Shown: positions 8,796-17,104 of the stretch, piece by piece
Numbering within the stretch: the first letter of the stretch is position 1
Layout of the letters: each line of letters begins with the position of its first letter
NCBI RefSeq assembly: GCF_008639165.1
Contig: NZ_CP029197.1
Coordinates: forward strand, 1,426,001-1,490,000
Length of the DNA stretch: 64,000 nucleotides
Direction of reading: 5' to 3'
From: Streptomyces venezuelae ATCC 10712
GTDB taxonomy: Bacteria; Actinomycetota; Actinomycetes; Streptomycetales; Streptomycetaceae
Notes under the pieces: generated by a model
What the model saw: the letters and a program-made list of their open reading frames with translations, nothing else
The model's database searches: none
What the model was told of the DNA's origin: nothing
Position numbers and translations under genes: made by a program

Positions 8796-9686
8796 TCAGG
8801 CGGCGCTGCGGGTACGGCGGTAGATCAGCGACCCGGCGAGCAGCAGACCGGCCCCGGCGGGGACGATCACACCGAGCGGACCGGCGCCGGTCTCGGCGAG
8901 CTCCTCGTAGCCCTTGGGCGGAGTGACGCCGTGCTCACCCGGGGTGTTCGGCCCGCCCTCACCGTCGTCGGTGCTGGGGGTGCCGGGGTTACCCGGGGTG
9001 CCCGGGTTACCCGGGGTGCCCGGGTTACCCGGGGTGCCCGGGTTACCGGGGGTGCCGGGGTTACCGGGATTGCCCGGGTTGCCCGGGTTGCCCGGGTTAC
9101 CGGGATTACCAGGGTTGCCCGGGTTCCCAGGGTTGCCCGGGTTACCGGGGTTCCCAGGGTTACCGGGGTTGCCGGGGTTCCCCGGGTTACCGGGGTTGCC
9201 GGGGTTCCCCGGGTTACCGGGGTTGCCCGGGTTCCCAGGGTTCCCCGGGTGCGTCGGCTCGATGCCGTTCGCGCAGCTGTTGCCCGCCGCGGCGTTGCCC
9301 AGGCCGATGCCCGTGACGCTGTTGCCGCACACGTTCACCGGGACGTCGACCGGCACCTGGACGGTGTTGCCGGAGCCGACTCCGGGCGAGTTGCTGGTGT
9401 GCCCACCGGCGGAGGAACCGCCGCCCGGCTTTCCGGGCCTGGAGGTGTTGGCGCACTTGTTTCCCATCGCCGGATTCAGCAGTCCGACGACATTGACCGT
9501 GTTTCCGCAGGCGTTCACCGGCGCGTGCACCGGGACCTGGACGGAATTGCCGGACGCGACGCCCGGGGAATTCATGGCCGCACCGTTCGCACCGGAATCG
9601 GCGTGCGCGTAACCGCCGCCGACGGCGGCGAGAACGCCTCCGGCTGCCGCAACGGTGACGAGACCCTTGCGCGTGACCTGTCGCAT
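8796..9686 (-). CDS. chpC: Long, sortase-anchored chaplin with collagen-like stalk
   Basis: A 296-residue secreted surface protein. A signal peptide ([11 protein letters not shown], cut near A-H-A-D) is followed by two chaplin domains with paired cysteines (V-N-A-C-G-N-T-V to G-N-K-C, and V-N-V-C-G-N-S-V to N-S-C). Next comes a stretch of about 30 Gly-Asn/Thr-Pro triplets. The C-terminus has an L-A-E-T-G sorting motif, a hydrophobic helix and an R-R-T-R tail, the class E sortase signal of Streptomyces. Long chaplins anchor the amyloid rodlet layer of aerial hyphae to the wall. The start at 9686 has AGGGAAC upstream. The chpC name rests on gene order next to a chpH-like gene; chpA or chpB cannot be excluded. 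Confidence 0.85.
   Translation of the reverse strand: MRQVTRKGLVTVAAAGGVLAAVGGGYAHADSGANGAAMNSPGVASGNSVQVPVHAPVNACGNTVNVVGLLNPAMGNKCANTSRPGKPGGGSSAGGHTSNSPGVGSGNTVQVPVDVPVNVCGNSVTGIGLGNAAAGNSCANGIEPTHPGNPGNPGNPGNPGNPGNPGNPGNPGNPGNPGNPGNPGNPGNPGNPGNPGNPGNPGNPGNPGNPGTPGNPGTPGNPGTPGNPGTPGNPGTPSTDDGEGGPNTPGEHGVTPPKGYEELAETGAGPLGVIVPAGAGLLLAGSLIYRRTRSAA
8977..9250 (-). repeat. 9-bp tandem repeat encoding (Gly-Asn/Thr-Pro)n
   Basis: About 30 tandem 9-bp units of the form CCCGGGTTA/CCGGGGTTG on the plus strand encode a collagen-like Gly-X-Pro stalk inside the chaplin gene on the minus strand. The end nearer the anchor alternates Asn and Thr at the X position. Near-identical units make length variation by slippage likely. 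Confidence 0.9.
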
Positions 9687-9755
9687 AGCTTGTTCCCTGC
9701 CTGCTCGGCTTCGAAAGAGTGCCACCGGGTGGAAAACCCGGGGCGGAAATGGCCA

Positions 9756-9792
9756 CCGGCCCCGGAGTGCATGGCACGCACTCCGGGGCCGG
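9756..9792. terminator. Hairpin terminator between the two chaplin genes
   Basis: Perfect 15-bp arms (9756-9770 and 9778-9792) with a 7-nt loop lie downstream of the short chaplin and upstream of the long one. This suggests the two chaplins are mostly transcribed separately. Confidence 0.75.
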
Positions 9793-9826
9793 ACCGGCTC
9801 ACACCCTTACGGGGCGAGGTTCAACG

Positions 9827-10060
9827 TCAGGCGTTGACGCAGGTGTTGCCGAAGGCGGGGTTCAGCAGCCCGATCACGGAGACCGTGTTGCCGCACACGT
9901 TCACGGGGACGTGAACCGGCACCTGGACGACATTGCCCGAGAGGACACCGGGGGAACCGATGGCGGCACCCTGGGCACCCGCGTCGGCAACGGCCATGCC
10001 CGCACCCGCGAGAACGAGACCGCCAGTGGCAGCCGCAGCAGCGACGACCTTCTTGATCAT
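9827..10060 (-). CDS. chpH: Short secreted chaplin (ChpH-like)
   Basis: A 77-residue protein with a signal peptide (M-I-K-K-V-V-A-A-A-A-A, cut near A-V-A-D-A) and one chaplin domain. The domain includes S-P-G-V-L-S-G-N, P-V-N-V-C-G-N-T-V and the closing G-N-T-C-V-N-A. Both conserved cysteines are present, as in most short chaplins and unlike ChpE. Short chaplins self-assemble into amyloid-like fibrils that lower surface tension, letting hyphae grow into air. AGGAGG lies 5 nt before the ATG at 10060, an unusually strong ribosome site that fits high expression. It sits beside the wall-anchored chaplin, the order known for chpC-chpH. Confidence 0.9.
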   Translation of the reverse strand: MIKKVVAAAAATGGLVLAGAGMAVADAGAQGAAIGSPGVLSGNVVQVPVHVPVNVCGNTVSVIGLLNPAFGNTCVNA

Positions 10061-10079
10061 TATTCCTCCTAGTTGGAAT

Positions 10080-10142
10080 GCGGTCCCAGCCGCGGACCGC
10101 ATCACCTGTAACGAGGGGGAATGGTGGGGGCTACGAGCCCCC
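10080..10142. promoter_or_regulatory. Two hairpins in the chpH leader / after the M20 gene
   Basis: GCGGTCC-cagccgc-GGACCGC (10080-10100) and GGGGGCT-acg-AGCCCCC (10126-10142) lie between the M20 peptidase stop and the chpH start. The outer one may terminate the peptidase transcript. The inner one, only 20 bp from the chpH ribosome site, could form in the chpH 5' leader. Function is inferred. Confidence 0.4.
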
Positions 10143-10187
10143 GAGTTCATTCACTCTTTCCGGTCACGGGCAAACGCGTGCACGAAT

Positions 10188-11513
10188 TCAGCAGGCGTCG
10201 ATGAAACGGTCCAGGACGCGGGCGCCGAACTTCAGGCCGTCGACCGGCACCCGCTCGTCCACGCCGTGGAACATCCCGGCGAAGTCGAGCTCCGGCGGCA
10301 GCTGGAGCGGGGCGAAGCCGAAGCAGCGGATGCCGAGGTCGTCGAAGGACTTGGCGTCGGTGCCGCCGGACAGCATGTACGGCACGGCGCGGGCGATCGG
10401 GTCCTCGGCGCGCAGGGCCAGCTGCATGGCGTCCACCAGGGCGCCGTCGAAGCTGGTCTCCAGGGCCTTGTCGCCGTGCACGTCCTCGCGCTTCACCTTC
10501 GGGCCGAGGATCCGGTCGAGGTCGGCGAGGAACTCCTGCTCGTATCCCGGCAGGAAGCGTCCGTCGACGTGGGCGGTGGCCTGGCCGGGGATCACGTTCA
10601 CCTTGTAGCCGGCGCCGAGCATGGTCGGGGCGGCCGAGTTCCGCAGGGTGGCGCCGACCATCTTGGCGATGCCGCCGAGCTTGGCGAGGGTCCCGTCCAT
10701 GTCCTCGGGGTCGAGGGGGGTGCCGAGCGCGCCCGAGAGCTCGTCGAGGAAGGAGCGCACGGTCTTGGTGACCCGCACCGGCCACTGGTGGCGGCCGAGC
10801 CGGCCGACGGCCTCGCAGAGCTCGGTGATGGCGTTGTCGTCGTTGGTCATCGAGCCGTGACCGGCCGTGCCCTCGACGGTGAGCCGCATCCAGTGCATGC
10901 CCTTCTGGGCGGTCTCGACCAGGTAGAGGCGGAGGTTCTCGTTCACGGTGAAGGAGAAGCCGCCGACCTCGCCGATGGCCTCGTTGACCCCGTCGAAGAG
11001 GTCCCGGTGCTTGTCGACCAGGTGGCGGGCGCCGTACGTGCCGCCGGCCTCCTCGTCGGCGAGGAAGGCGAGGACGATGTCGCGCGGGGGCTTGCGGCCG
11101 CTGCGCAGCCGGTCCCGTACGACCGCGAGGGTCATCGCGTCCATGTCCTTCATGTCGACGGCGCCGCGGCCCCAGACGCAGCCGTCGGCGATCTCCCCGG
11201 AGAAGGGGTGGTGGGTCCAGTCCTCGGCGTTGGCCGGGACGACGTCGGTGTGGCCGTGGATGAGCAGGGCCGGGCGCGACGGGTCCTCGCCCTCGATGCG
11301 GGCGACCGTGGAGGCCCGCCCCTGGTGCGACTCGATGATCTTCGGCTCGAGTCCGACCTCCGCGAGCTTCTCGGCGATGTACTCGGCCGCCGCGCGCTCG
11401 CCGGGGCCGGAGTGGTCGCCGTAGTTGCTGGTGTCGATGCGGATGAGGTCGCGACAGAGGTCCACCACCTCGGTCTCGGCGGTGACGCTTCGGCCCGTGT
11501 TCGACTCGCTCAC
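10188..11513 (-). CDS. M20 family metallopeptidase
   Basis: A 441-residue dinuclear-zinc hydrolase of the ArgE/DapE/carboxypeptidase G2 family. Metal ligands are visible in H-G-H-T-D-V-V-P, in G-R-G-A-V-D-M-K-D and in the catalytic D-E-E-A-G-G. The dimerisation domain follows and a G-G-T-D-A-K segment supplies a late ligand. It probably cleaves an amide or peptide bond of a small substrate in the cytoplasm. The GTG at 11513 is preceded by GGGAGG at 7 nt. An amidase or dipeptidase role cannot be separated by sequence alone. Confidence 0.85.
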   Translation of the reverse strand: MSESNTGRSVTAETEVVDLCRDLIRIDTSNYGDHSGPGERAAAEYIAEKLAEVGLEPKIIESHQGRASTVARIEGEDPSRPALLIHGHTDVVPANAEDWTHHPFSGEIADGCVWGRGAVDMKDMDAMTLAVVRDRLRSGRKPPRDIVLAFLADEEAGGTYGARHLVDKHRDLFDGVNEAIGEVGGFSFTVNENLRLYLVETAQKGMHWMRLTVEGTAGHGSMTNDDNAITELCEAVGRLGRHQWPVRVTKTVRSFLDELSGALGTPLDPEDMDGTLAKLGGIAKMVGATLRNSAAPTMLGAGYKVNVIPGQATAHVDGRFLPGYEQEFLADLDRILGPKVKREDVHGDKALETSFDGALVDAMQLALRAEDPIARAVPYMLSGGTDAKSFDDLGIRCFGFAPLQLPPELDFAGMFHGVDERVPVDGLKFGARVLDRFIDAC

Positions 11514-11722
11514 GCTGCTTCCTCCCACTACGTGCCCCACGTGATTGCTTCGGTGCTCGTCCCATCCTCCCGCGTGCCCCCCTCCCGGCCCAAGGGCGGC
11601 CCTCGGCCGACATGCGGTCGTCACATGACGGGGGCCGACCGGGGGTGGTGATCGGCCACCCCGAATGTTTGCTATGGTTTTCCTCGTCGGAAGGGCCCAG
11701 CGGCCGGGAAGACAGACACCTT

Positions 11723-11810
11723 GTCCGGGTGGCGGAATGGCAGACGCGCTAGCTTGAGGTGCTAGTGCCCTTTATCGGGCGTGGGGGTTCAAGTCCCCCC
11801 TCGGACACCA
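11723..11810 (+). tRNA. tRNA-Leu (anticodon GAG)
   Basis: An 88-nt tRNA with acceptor arms GTCCGGG and CTCGGAC followed by an encoded A-CCA. The anticodon stem is CTAGC/GCTAG around the loop TTGAGGT, giving anticodon GAG (11756-11758). The long variable arm is typical of tRNA-Leu, and the T-arm reads GGGGGTTCAAGTCCCCC. A hairpin terminator follows at once. No integrated element is seen beside it. Confidence 0.95.
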
Positions 11811-11813
11811 GCG

Positions 11814-11841
11814 AAGGACCCCACAGTCTTGTGGGGTCCTT
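11814..11841 (+). terminator. Terminator of tRNA-Leu
   Basis: AAGGACCCCAC (11814-11824) and GTGGGGTCCTT (11831-11841) form an 11-bp stem with a 6-nt loop three bases after the tRNA CCA end. A short T-rich stretch follows. Confidence 0.85.
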
Positions 11842-11862
11842 CTTGTTACGGCGGCAGGACGT

Positions 11863-12798
11863 GTGACGGCGGTGGGACGCAGATCCAAGGCTCCGGCCTC
11901 GCCCCTCCCCCAGCGGGACGGGATCGATCCGGTGCGGGTGCGGCTGCCGGAGGACCCCGGAGGGGTCTGGGGCACCGTGCGGGATCATCTGCTCGACCGG
12001 TACGGGGCCGCCGTCGGGGCCGGGCGGATCGAGGAGATGCTGCTCAGCGGCCGTTTCGTGGGGACGGAGGGTCCCGTCGACGGTGCCGAGCCGTATGCCG
12101 TGGGGCGGTACCTCTGGTTCCACCGGGACTTCCCCGCCGAGACGCCCGTGCCCTTCCCGATCGGGGTGGTGCACCGGGACGAGCGGATCGTGGTCGCCGA
12201 CAAACCGCACTTCCTGGCCACGATGCCGCGGGGCCGGCACGTCACGGAGACGGCGCTCGCCCGGCTGCGGCGGGAGCTGGGGCTGCCGTACCTCCAGCCC
12301 GCGCACCGGCTGGACCGGTTGACGGCGGGGCTGGTGCTCTGCGTCGTACGGCCGGAGGACCGGGGGGCGTACCAGACGCTGTTCCGGGACCGGCGGGTGC
12401 GCAAGGAGTACGAGGCGGTGGCGCCGTACGACCCCGCGGTGGGGCTGCCGGTCACGGTGCGGAGCCGGATCGAGAAGGAGCGCGGGGTGATGGCCGCCCG
12501 GGAGCTGCCGGGCGAGCCGAACGCCGAGAGCAGGATCGAGCTGGTCGGAAGGGCGGGCGGGCTCGGGCGGTACCGGCTGGTGCCGGAGACCGGGCGGACG
12601 CATCAGCTGCGGGTGCACATGAACGGCCTGGGGCTGCCGATCCTGCACGATCCGATCTATCCGGTGGTCCGTGCGGACGGGCCGGAGGACTTCGGACGGC
12701 CGCTGCAACTGCTGGCGCGGACGCTGGAGTTCACCGACCCGTTCACGGGCGTGCCGAGGCGCTTCGAGAGCCGGCTGGCTCTCAGTGGCCTCGCTTGA
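11863..12798 (+). CDS. RluA-type pseudouridine synthase
   Basis: A 311-residue protein with the family signature H-R-L-D-R-L-T-A-G holding the catalytic Asp, preceded by V-V-A-D-K-P-H-F-L-A and followed by G-R-T-H-Q-L-R-V-H. The enzyme isomerises uridine to pseudouridine in rRNA or tRNA. The N-terminal 90 residues are not a clear S4 domain, so which RNA is modified stays open. The start is GTG at 11863. The gene's 3' end overlaps the convergent MBL hydrolase by 17 bp. Confidence 0.88.
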   Translation: MTAVGRRSKAPASPLPQRDGIDPVRVRLPEDPGGVWGTVRDHLLDRYGAAVGAGRIEEMLLSGRFVGTEGPVDGAEPYAVGRYLWFHRDFPAETPVPFPIGVVHRDERIVVADKPHFLATMPRGRHVTETALARLRRELGLPYLQPAHRLDRLTAGLVLCVVRPEDRGAYQTLFRDRRVRKEYEAVAPYDPAVGLPVTVRSRIEKERGVMAARELPGEPNAESRIELVGRAGGLGRYRLVPETGRTHQLRVHMNGLGLPILHDPIYPVVRADGPEDFGRPLQLLARTLEFTDPFTGVPRRFESRLALSGLA

Positions 12799-13411
12799 TC
12801 CATTCCTGGAGGTGCGGGGCCTCCGCGCCGATGGTGGTGCTGTCGCCGTGGCCGGTGCGGACCACCGTCTCCGGGGGCAGGGTGAGGAGCTTCTCGCGGA
12901 TCGAGTCGACGATCGTGGGGAAGTCCGAGAAGGAGCGGCCGGTGGCGCCGGGGCCGCCCTGGAAGAGCGTGTCTCCGGTGAAGACCGTGCCGAGGTCGGG
13001 GGCGTACAGGCAGATGCCGCCGGGGGCGTGGCCGGGGGTGTGCAGGACCGTGAGGTCGGTGCCGGCGATGGTGAGGACCTGACCGTCGGCGAGTTCGCCG
13101 TCGGGGCTGTGGTCGGGGTGGGTCTGCTTCCACAGCGGCTGGTCGGCGGGGTGGAGCAGGATGCGGGCGCCGGTGGCGGCCGCGAGCGCCGGGGCCGCGT
13201 CGACGTGGTCGTTGTGGGCGTGGGTGCAGACGATGGCGCGCAGGGCGCGGCCGTCGAGAGCGGCGAGGATGGTCTCGGCGTCGTGGGCGGCGTCGATGAC
13301 GATCGCCTCGGTGTCGTCGCCGACGATCCAGACGTTGTTGTCGACGTCCCAGGTGCCGCCGTCGAGGCTGAAGGTGCCGGAGGTGACGAGGTGGTCGATG
13401 CGGGCGGCCAT
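12782..13411 (-). CDS. MBL-fold metallo-hydrolase beside mycothiol-dependent formaldehyde dehydrogenase
   Basis: A 209-residue metallo-beta-lactamase-fold hydrolase of glyoxalase II type, with the metal motif T-H-A-H-N-D-H and later H-T-P-G-H and F-T-G-D-T-L. Its ATG shares one base with the stop of the S-(hydroxymethyl)mycothiol dehydrogenase gene (TGATG), so the two are coupled. From that context it most likely hydrolyses the S-formylmycothiol made by the dehydrogenase, releasing formate and mycothiol. This role is inferred from gene pairing and fold. Confidence 0.85.
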   Translation of the reverse strand: MAARIDHLVTSGTFSLDGGTWDVDNNVWIVGDDTEAIVIDAAHDAETILAALDGRALRAIVCTHAHNDHVDAAPALAAATGARILLHPADQPLWKQTHPDHSPDGELADGQVLTIAGTDLTVLHTPGHAPGGICLYAPDLGTVFTGDTLFQGGPGATGRSFSDFPTIVDSIREKLLTLPPETVVRTGHGDSTTIGAEAPHLQEWIKRGH

Positions 13412-14496
13412 CAGAGGACCACCACCGAGCGGAGGACGTCGCCCTCGTGCATGCGGGCGAAGGCCTTCTCGACGTCGCCGAGGCCGATGGTCTCGGTGAC
13501 GAAGGCGGCGAGGTCGATGCGGCCCTGCTGGTGCAGGTCGATCAGCATCGGGAAGTCGCGGGAGGGCAGGCAGTCGCCGTACCAGGAGGACTTGAGCGCG
13601 CCGCCGCGGCCGAAGACGTCGAGGAGCGGGAGTTCGAGCTTCATCTCGGGGGTGGGGACGCCGACGAGGACGACGGTGCCGGCGAGGTCGCGGGCGTAGA
13701 AGGCCTGCTGGTAGGTCTCGGGGCGGCCGACGGCCTCGATGACGACGTCGGCGCCGAATCCGCCGGTGAGCTCGCGGATCGCTTCGACGGGGTCGGTGGC
13801 GCGGGAGTTGACGGTGTGGGTCGCGCCCATCGTCTTCGCCGTCTCCAGCTTGCGGTCGTCGATGTCGACGGCGATGATCCGCGCGGCTCCGGCGAGGCGG
13901 GAGCCGACGATCGCGGCGTCGCCGACGCCGCCGCAGCCGATGACGGCGACGCTGTCGCCGCGGCCGACGTTCCCGGTGTTGATCGCGGCGCCGATGCCGG
14001 CCATCACGCCGCAGCCGAGGAGGCCCGCGACTTCGGGGGCGACGGCGGGGTCGACCTTGGTGCACTGGCCCGCGGCCACCAGGGTCTTCTCGGCGAAGGC
14101 GCCGATGCCGAGCGCCGGGGAGAGTTCGGTGCCGTCGAGCAGGGTCATCTTCTGCCGGGCGTTGTGGGTGTCGAAGCAGTACCAGGGGCGGCCGCGCAGA
14201 CAGGCCCGGCACTGGCCGCACACCGCGCGCCAGTTGAGGATCACGAAGTCGCCGGGGGCGACGTCGGTGACGCCCTCGCCGACCGACTCGACGGTTCCGG
14301 CGGCCTCGTGGCCGAGGAGGAAGGGGAACTCGTCGTTGATCGCGCCCTGTTTGTAGTGGAGATCGGTGTGGCAGACGCCGCAGGCCTGGATCTTCACGAC
14401 GGCCTCGCCGGGGCCGGGGTCGGGGATCACGATGGTCTCGACCCGTACCGGTTCGTTCCTGCCGGGGGCGATGACCCCCTGGACGTGCTGTGGCAT
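13411..14496 (-). CDS. S-(hydroxymethyl)mycothiol dehydrogenase
   Basis: A 361-residue zinc-dependent class III-type alcohol dehydrogenase. It has the catalytic-zinc segment G-V-C-H-T-D-L, the G-H-E-A-A-G motif, a structural-zinc Cys cluster (C-G-Q-C-R-A-C to Y-C-F) and the NAD-binding G-C-G-G-V-G. The opening [10 protein letters not shown] matches mycothiol-dependent formaldehyde dehydrogenase of actinobacteria (also called MscR). It oxidises the formaldehyde-mycothiol adduct and may reduce S-nitrosomycothiol. GGAAGGGAAG lies just upstream of the ATG. It is the first gene of a two-gene detoxification operon. Confidence 0.9.
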   Translation of the reverse strand: MPQHVQGVIAPGRNEPVRVETIVIPDPGPGEAVVKIQACGVCHTDLHYKQGAINDEFPFLLGHEAAGTVESVGEGVTDVAPGDFVILNWRAVCGQCRACLRGRPWYCFDTHNARQKMTLLDGTELSPALGIGAFAEKTLVAAGQCTKVDPAVAPEVAGLLGCGVMAGIGAAINTGNVGRGDSVAVIGCGGVGDAAIVGSRLAGAARIIAVDIDDRKLETAKTMGATHTVNSRATDPVEAIRELTGGFGADVVIEAVGRPETYQQAFYARDLAGTVVLVGVPTPEMKLELPLLDVFGRGGALKSSWYGDCLPSRDFPMLIDLHQQGRIDLAAFVTETIGLGDVEKAFARMHEGDVLRSVVVL

Positions 14497-14561
14497 CGCG
14501 AACTTCCCTTCCTCCGACCGGATCTTGTAAGGCTCCTGCGTACCACTATCTCCTGACAAAA

Positions 14562-14600
14562 GGCGAGACCCCCGCAGGCCGTGCCTGCGGGGGTCTCGCC
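14562..14600. terminator. Strong hairpin terminator downstream of amino acid permease direction
   Basis: Perfect 18-bp arms (14562-14579 and 14583-14600) with a 3-nt loop lie just beyond the permease stop and before the promoter of the mycothiol dehydrogenase. It separates the two same-strand units. Confidence 0.85.
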
Positions 14601-14619
14601 GGGTTCCCGTGGGGGGAGG

Positions 14620-16080
14620 TCAGACGCGGTTCTCCGCGGCGGTGCTGCGGACCCGCTTGCGGACCAGGAACCAGCCGCCGACGAGGGCCGCCGCGATGAG
14701 CGGGAGGCAGTTGACGGTGGTGCGGCCGATGCCGCCGTCCATCCACATGAGGACGAGGACGGAGCCCAGGAAGACCAGGGTCACGATCTGGGTGTACGGG
14801 GCCCAGGGGAGGTTGTAGCCGGGGCGGGTGAGCTTGCCCTGCTGGGCGCTGCGCCAGAAGAGCAGCGAGCAGACCATGATCATGGCCCAGGTGCCGATGA
14901 TGCCGATGGAGGCGAAGTTGAGGACCAGCTCGAAGGCCTCGCCGGGCATGACGTAGTTGAGCGCGACGCCGAGGACGCCGAAGCCCGCGGTGAGCAGGAT
15001 GCCGCCGTAGGGGACGCCGCCCTTGTTCATGACGCCGGTGAACTTGGGGGCGGAGCCGGCGAGCGACATGGAGCGCAGGATGCGGCCGGTGGAGTAGAGG
15101 CCCGAGTTGAGGCTGGAGAGGGCGGCGGTGAGCACGACGAGGTTCATCACGCCGGCGGCGCCGGGGATGCCCAGCTTGTCGAAGACGGTGACGAAGGGGC
15201 TCTGGTCGCCGGAGTAGGCGGTGTACGGGAGGATCAGCGCGAGCAGGACGACGGAGCCGACGTAGAAGAGGCCGACGCGCCACATGATCGAGTTGATCGC
15301 CTTCGGCATGATCTTCTCGGGGTTCTCGGTCTCGCCGGCGGCGACGCCGCAGAGCTCGACGGAGGCGTAGGCGAAGACGACGCCCTGGATGAGGAGCAGC
15401 ATCGGCATCATCCCGTTGGGGAAGATGCCGCCGTTGTCCGTGATGTTGGCGAGGCCGGGGGTGTGGCCGCCGACGTCGTGGGACGTCACGACGAGGAAGA
15501 TGCCGATCAGCATGAAGGCGACGAGGGCGCCGACCTTGATGATCGCGAACCAGAACTCCATCTCGCCGAAGTACTTCACGGAGATGAGGTTGGCGGCGAG
15601 GACGACCGCGAGGGCGATCAGGGCGAGGATCCACTGCGGGACGTCGCTGAACATCGCCCAGAAGTGGGCGTAGGTCGCGGCCGCGGTGATGTCGGCGACG
15701 GCGGTGGTCGACCAGTTGAGGAAGTACAGCCAGCCGGCCGTGTAGGCGCCCTTCTCGCCCATGAACTCACGGGCGTAGGAGACGAAGGCGCCGGAGGAGG
15801 GGCGGTAGAGCACGAGCTCGCCGAGGGCCCGCACCACGAAGAAGGCGAAGACGCCGCACACCGCGTACGCGATGAAGAGGGAGGGGCCCGCCTGGGACAT
15901 CCGGCCGCCGGCGCCCAGGAAGAGGCCGGTGCCGATGGCGCCGCCGATGGCGATCATGTTGATGTGCCGGGACTTGAGGTCCTTGCGGTATCCGGCGTCG
16001 CCTGCGTCGACGTGGGGGGTTGCGGCCGGGTTCGCCGGTGCGGCGGACAGCGGCTCGGCCGCGGTGACGCGGTCAGTCAT
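14620..16080 (-). CDS. Amino acid permease, APC superfamily
   Basis: A 486-residue membrane protein with about 12 hydrophobic helices. The first helix has the family signature N-M-I-A-I-G-G-A-I-G-T-G-L-F-L-G. The consensus P-S-S-G-A-F-V-S-Y-A-R-E-F and E-N-P-E-K-I-M-P-K-A place it among AAT-type H+-coupled importers such as the AnsP (asparagine), AroP or GabP group. The substrate cannot be fixed by eye. The N-terminal 30 residues are polar and cytoplasmic. The ATG at 16080 begins M-T-D-R-V. It stands alone, between the mycothiol genes and the gluconate regulator. Confidence 0.85.
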   Translation of the reverse strand: MTDRVTAAEPLSAAPANPAATPHVDAGDAGYRKDLKSRHINMIAIGGAIGTGLFLGAGGRMSQAGPSLFIAYAVCGVFAFFVVRALGELVLYRPSSGAFVSYAREFMGEKGAYTAGWLYFLNWSTTAVADITAAATYAHFWAMFSDVPQWILALIALAVVLAANLISVKYFGEMEFWFAIIKVGALVAFMLIGIFLVVTSHDVGGHTPGLANITDNGGIFPNGMMPMLLLIQGVVFAYASVELCGVAAGETENPEKIMPKAINSIMWRVGLFYVGSVVLLALILPYTAYSGDQSPFVTVFDKLGIPGAAGVMNLVVLTAALSSLNSGLYSTGRILRSMSLAGSAPKFTGVMNKGGVPYGGILLTAGFGVLGVALNYVMPGEAFELVLNFASIGIIGTWAMIMVCSLLFWRSAQQGKLTRPGYNLPWAPYTQIVTLVFLGSVLVLMWMDGGIGRTTVNCLPLIAAALVGGWFLVRKRVRSTAAENRV

Positions 16081-16255
16081 GGAGTTGTTCGCCTTCGTGA
16101 GGGGGAGCTGTGCGGTGCCCGGCCGTACCTGGCTGGGGGGTCTCCCCGGCACGGCCAGCGCACATCCTCACGGCAAGGGGCGCCAACTGACTGTGGTGCA
16201 TGTCACTGAACGCCCATATTTGAGCTAGTTCAGAGCTTTACCCGCGCGTAATGCC

Positions 16256-16957
16256 CTACGGGGCGAGGACGTCCAGTTCCTGGAGGGCGCCGACCGCGAT
16301 CTGCCGGGTCAGCTCCTCGGCGCGGGCCGCGTCCCGCTCCCGTACGGCCTCGGCGACCTGGACGTGGAGGGTGACGGCGGCCGGGTCGGGGTCCTCGAAC
16401 ATCACGTGGTGGTGGGTGCGGCCGGTGAGGACCTCGGCGACGACGTCGCCGAGGCGGGCGAACATCTCGTTCCCTGAGGCGTTGAGCACGACCCGGTGGA
16501 AGGCGATGTCGTGGACGAGGTACTCCTCCAGCCGGCGGCCGCGCGAGGTGGCGACCATGCCGAGGGCCTGCTCGGTGAGCTCGCGGCACTGCTCGGGCGT
16601 GGCGTGCACGGCGGCGAGCCCGGCGGCGACGGGCTCGACGGCGGAGCGGAGCACGGTGAGCGAGCGGAGCTGGCGGGGGCGGTCGGCGCCGGCCAGCCGC
16701 CAGCGGATGACCTGGGGGTCGTACACGTTCCAGCTGGCGGTGGGGAGCACGGTCACGCCGACGCGGCGGCGGGACTCGACGAGGTGCATGGACTCCAGGA
16801 CCCGGACGACCTCGCGGACCACGGTCCGCGAGACGTCGAAGCGCTGGGCGAGCTCGTCGGTGCGCAGCACGGTGCCCGGCGGGTACTCGCCCGCGGTGAT
16901 CGCGAGGCCCAGGGTGGCCAGGACGTGCGAGTGGAGCCCCTGGGCCGGTGTCGTCAT
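16256..16957 (-). CDS. gntR: FadR-subfamily GntR regulator, probable gluconate repressor
   Basis: A 233-residue protein. An N-terminal winged helix-turn-helix (G-T-V-L-R-T-D-E-L-A-Q-R-F-D-V-S-R-T-V-V-R-E) is followed by an all-helical FCD domain with metal-binding Asp/His positions (V-H-D-I-A-F-H and L-H-V-Q-V-A). It is divergent from gntK-gntP, and a perfect palindrome sits in the shared promoter region. It is therefore expected to repress gluconate uptake and phosphorylation and release DNA on binding gluconate or 6-phosphogluconate. The gene order gntR-gntK-gntP supports the name. Confidence 0.85.
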   Translation of the reverse strand: MTTPAQGLHSHVLATLGLAITAGEYPPGTVLRTDELAQRFDVSRTVVREVVRVLESMHLVESRRRVGVTVLPTASWNVYDPQVIRWRLAGADRPRQLRSLTVLRSAVEPVAAGLAAVHATPEQCRELTEQALGMVATSRGRRLEEYLVHDIAFHRVVLNASGNEMFARLGDVVAEVLTGRTHHHVMFEDPDPAAVTLHVQVAEAVRERDAARAEELTRQIAVGALQELDVLAP

Positions 16958-17002
16958 GGTGGCAAGCCTATGCGGGCTCGCGGGGATGATCACATCGGGA
17001 AT

Positions 17003-17019
17003 TAAAAGTACTACTTTTA
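17003..17019. promoter_or_regulatory. Palindromic operator for GntR
   Basis: TAAAAGTA-C-TACTTTTA is a perfect 8-1-8 palindrome in an AT-rich island within GC-rich DNA, 46 bp from the gntR start and 86 bp from gntK. A second smaller palindrome (ACCCA-A-TGGGT, 17045-17055) lies nearer gntK. Operator role is inferred from position and symmetry. Confidence 0.7.
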
Positions 17020-17104
17020 TGTCACAGGCTCTTGAATACGTCGTACCCAATGGGTTTCATGGGCGCGACGGATCGATGTCGAAGAAGACAGCGAGGCACC
17101 ACCC

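Noticed and set aside
8977..9250. Possible CRISPR array or DNA repeat element
   Set aside because: Units are 9 bp with no spacers and keep an open frame as Gly-Asn/Thr-Pro within a chaplin gene.
8914..9612. Plus-strand Gly-Leu-Pro collagen-like reading frame
   Set aside because: It is the antisense of the chaplin stalk and chaplin domains. The minus strand has signal peptide, chaplin motifs and sorting signal, the plus strand does not.
11723..11810. Integration site of a mobile element at tRNA-Leu
   Set aside because: No integrase gene, direct repeat of the tRNA 3' end or foreign-composition block is visible nearby.
14581..16209. Plus-strand 540-codon frame across the amino acid permease
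   Set aside because: The translation is Asp/Glu/Gly/His-rich, the usual antisense signature of a hydrophobic transporter gene.
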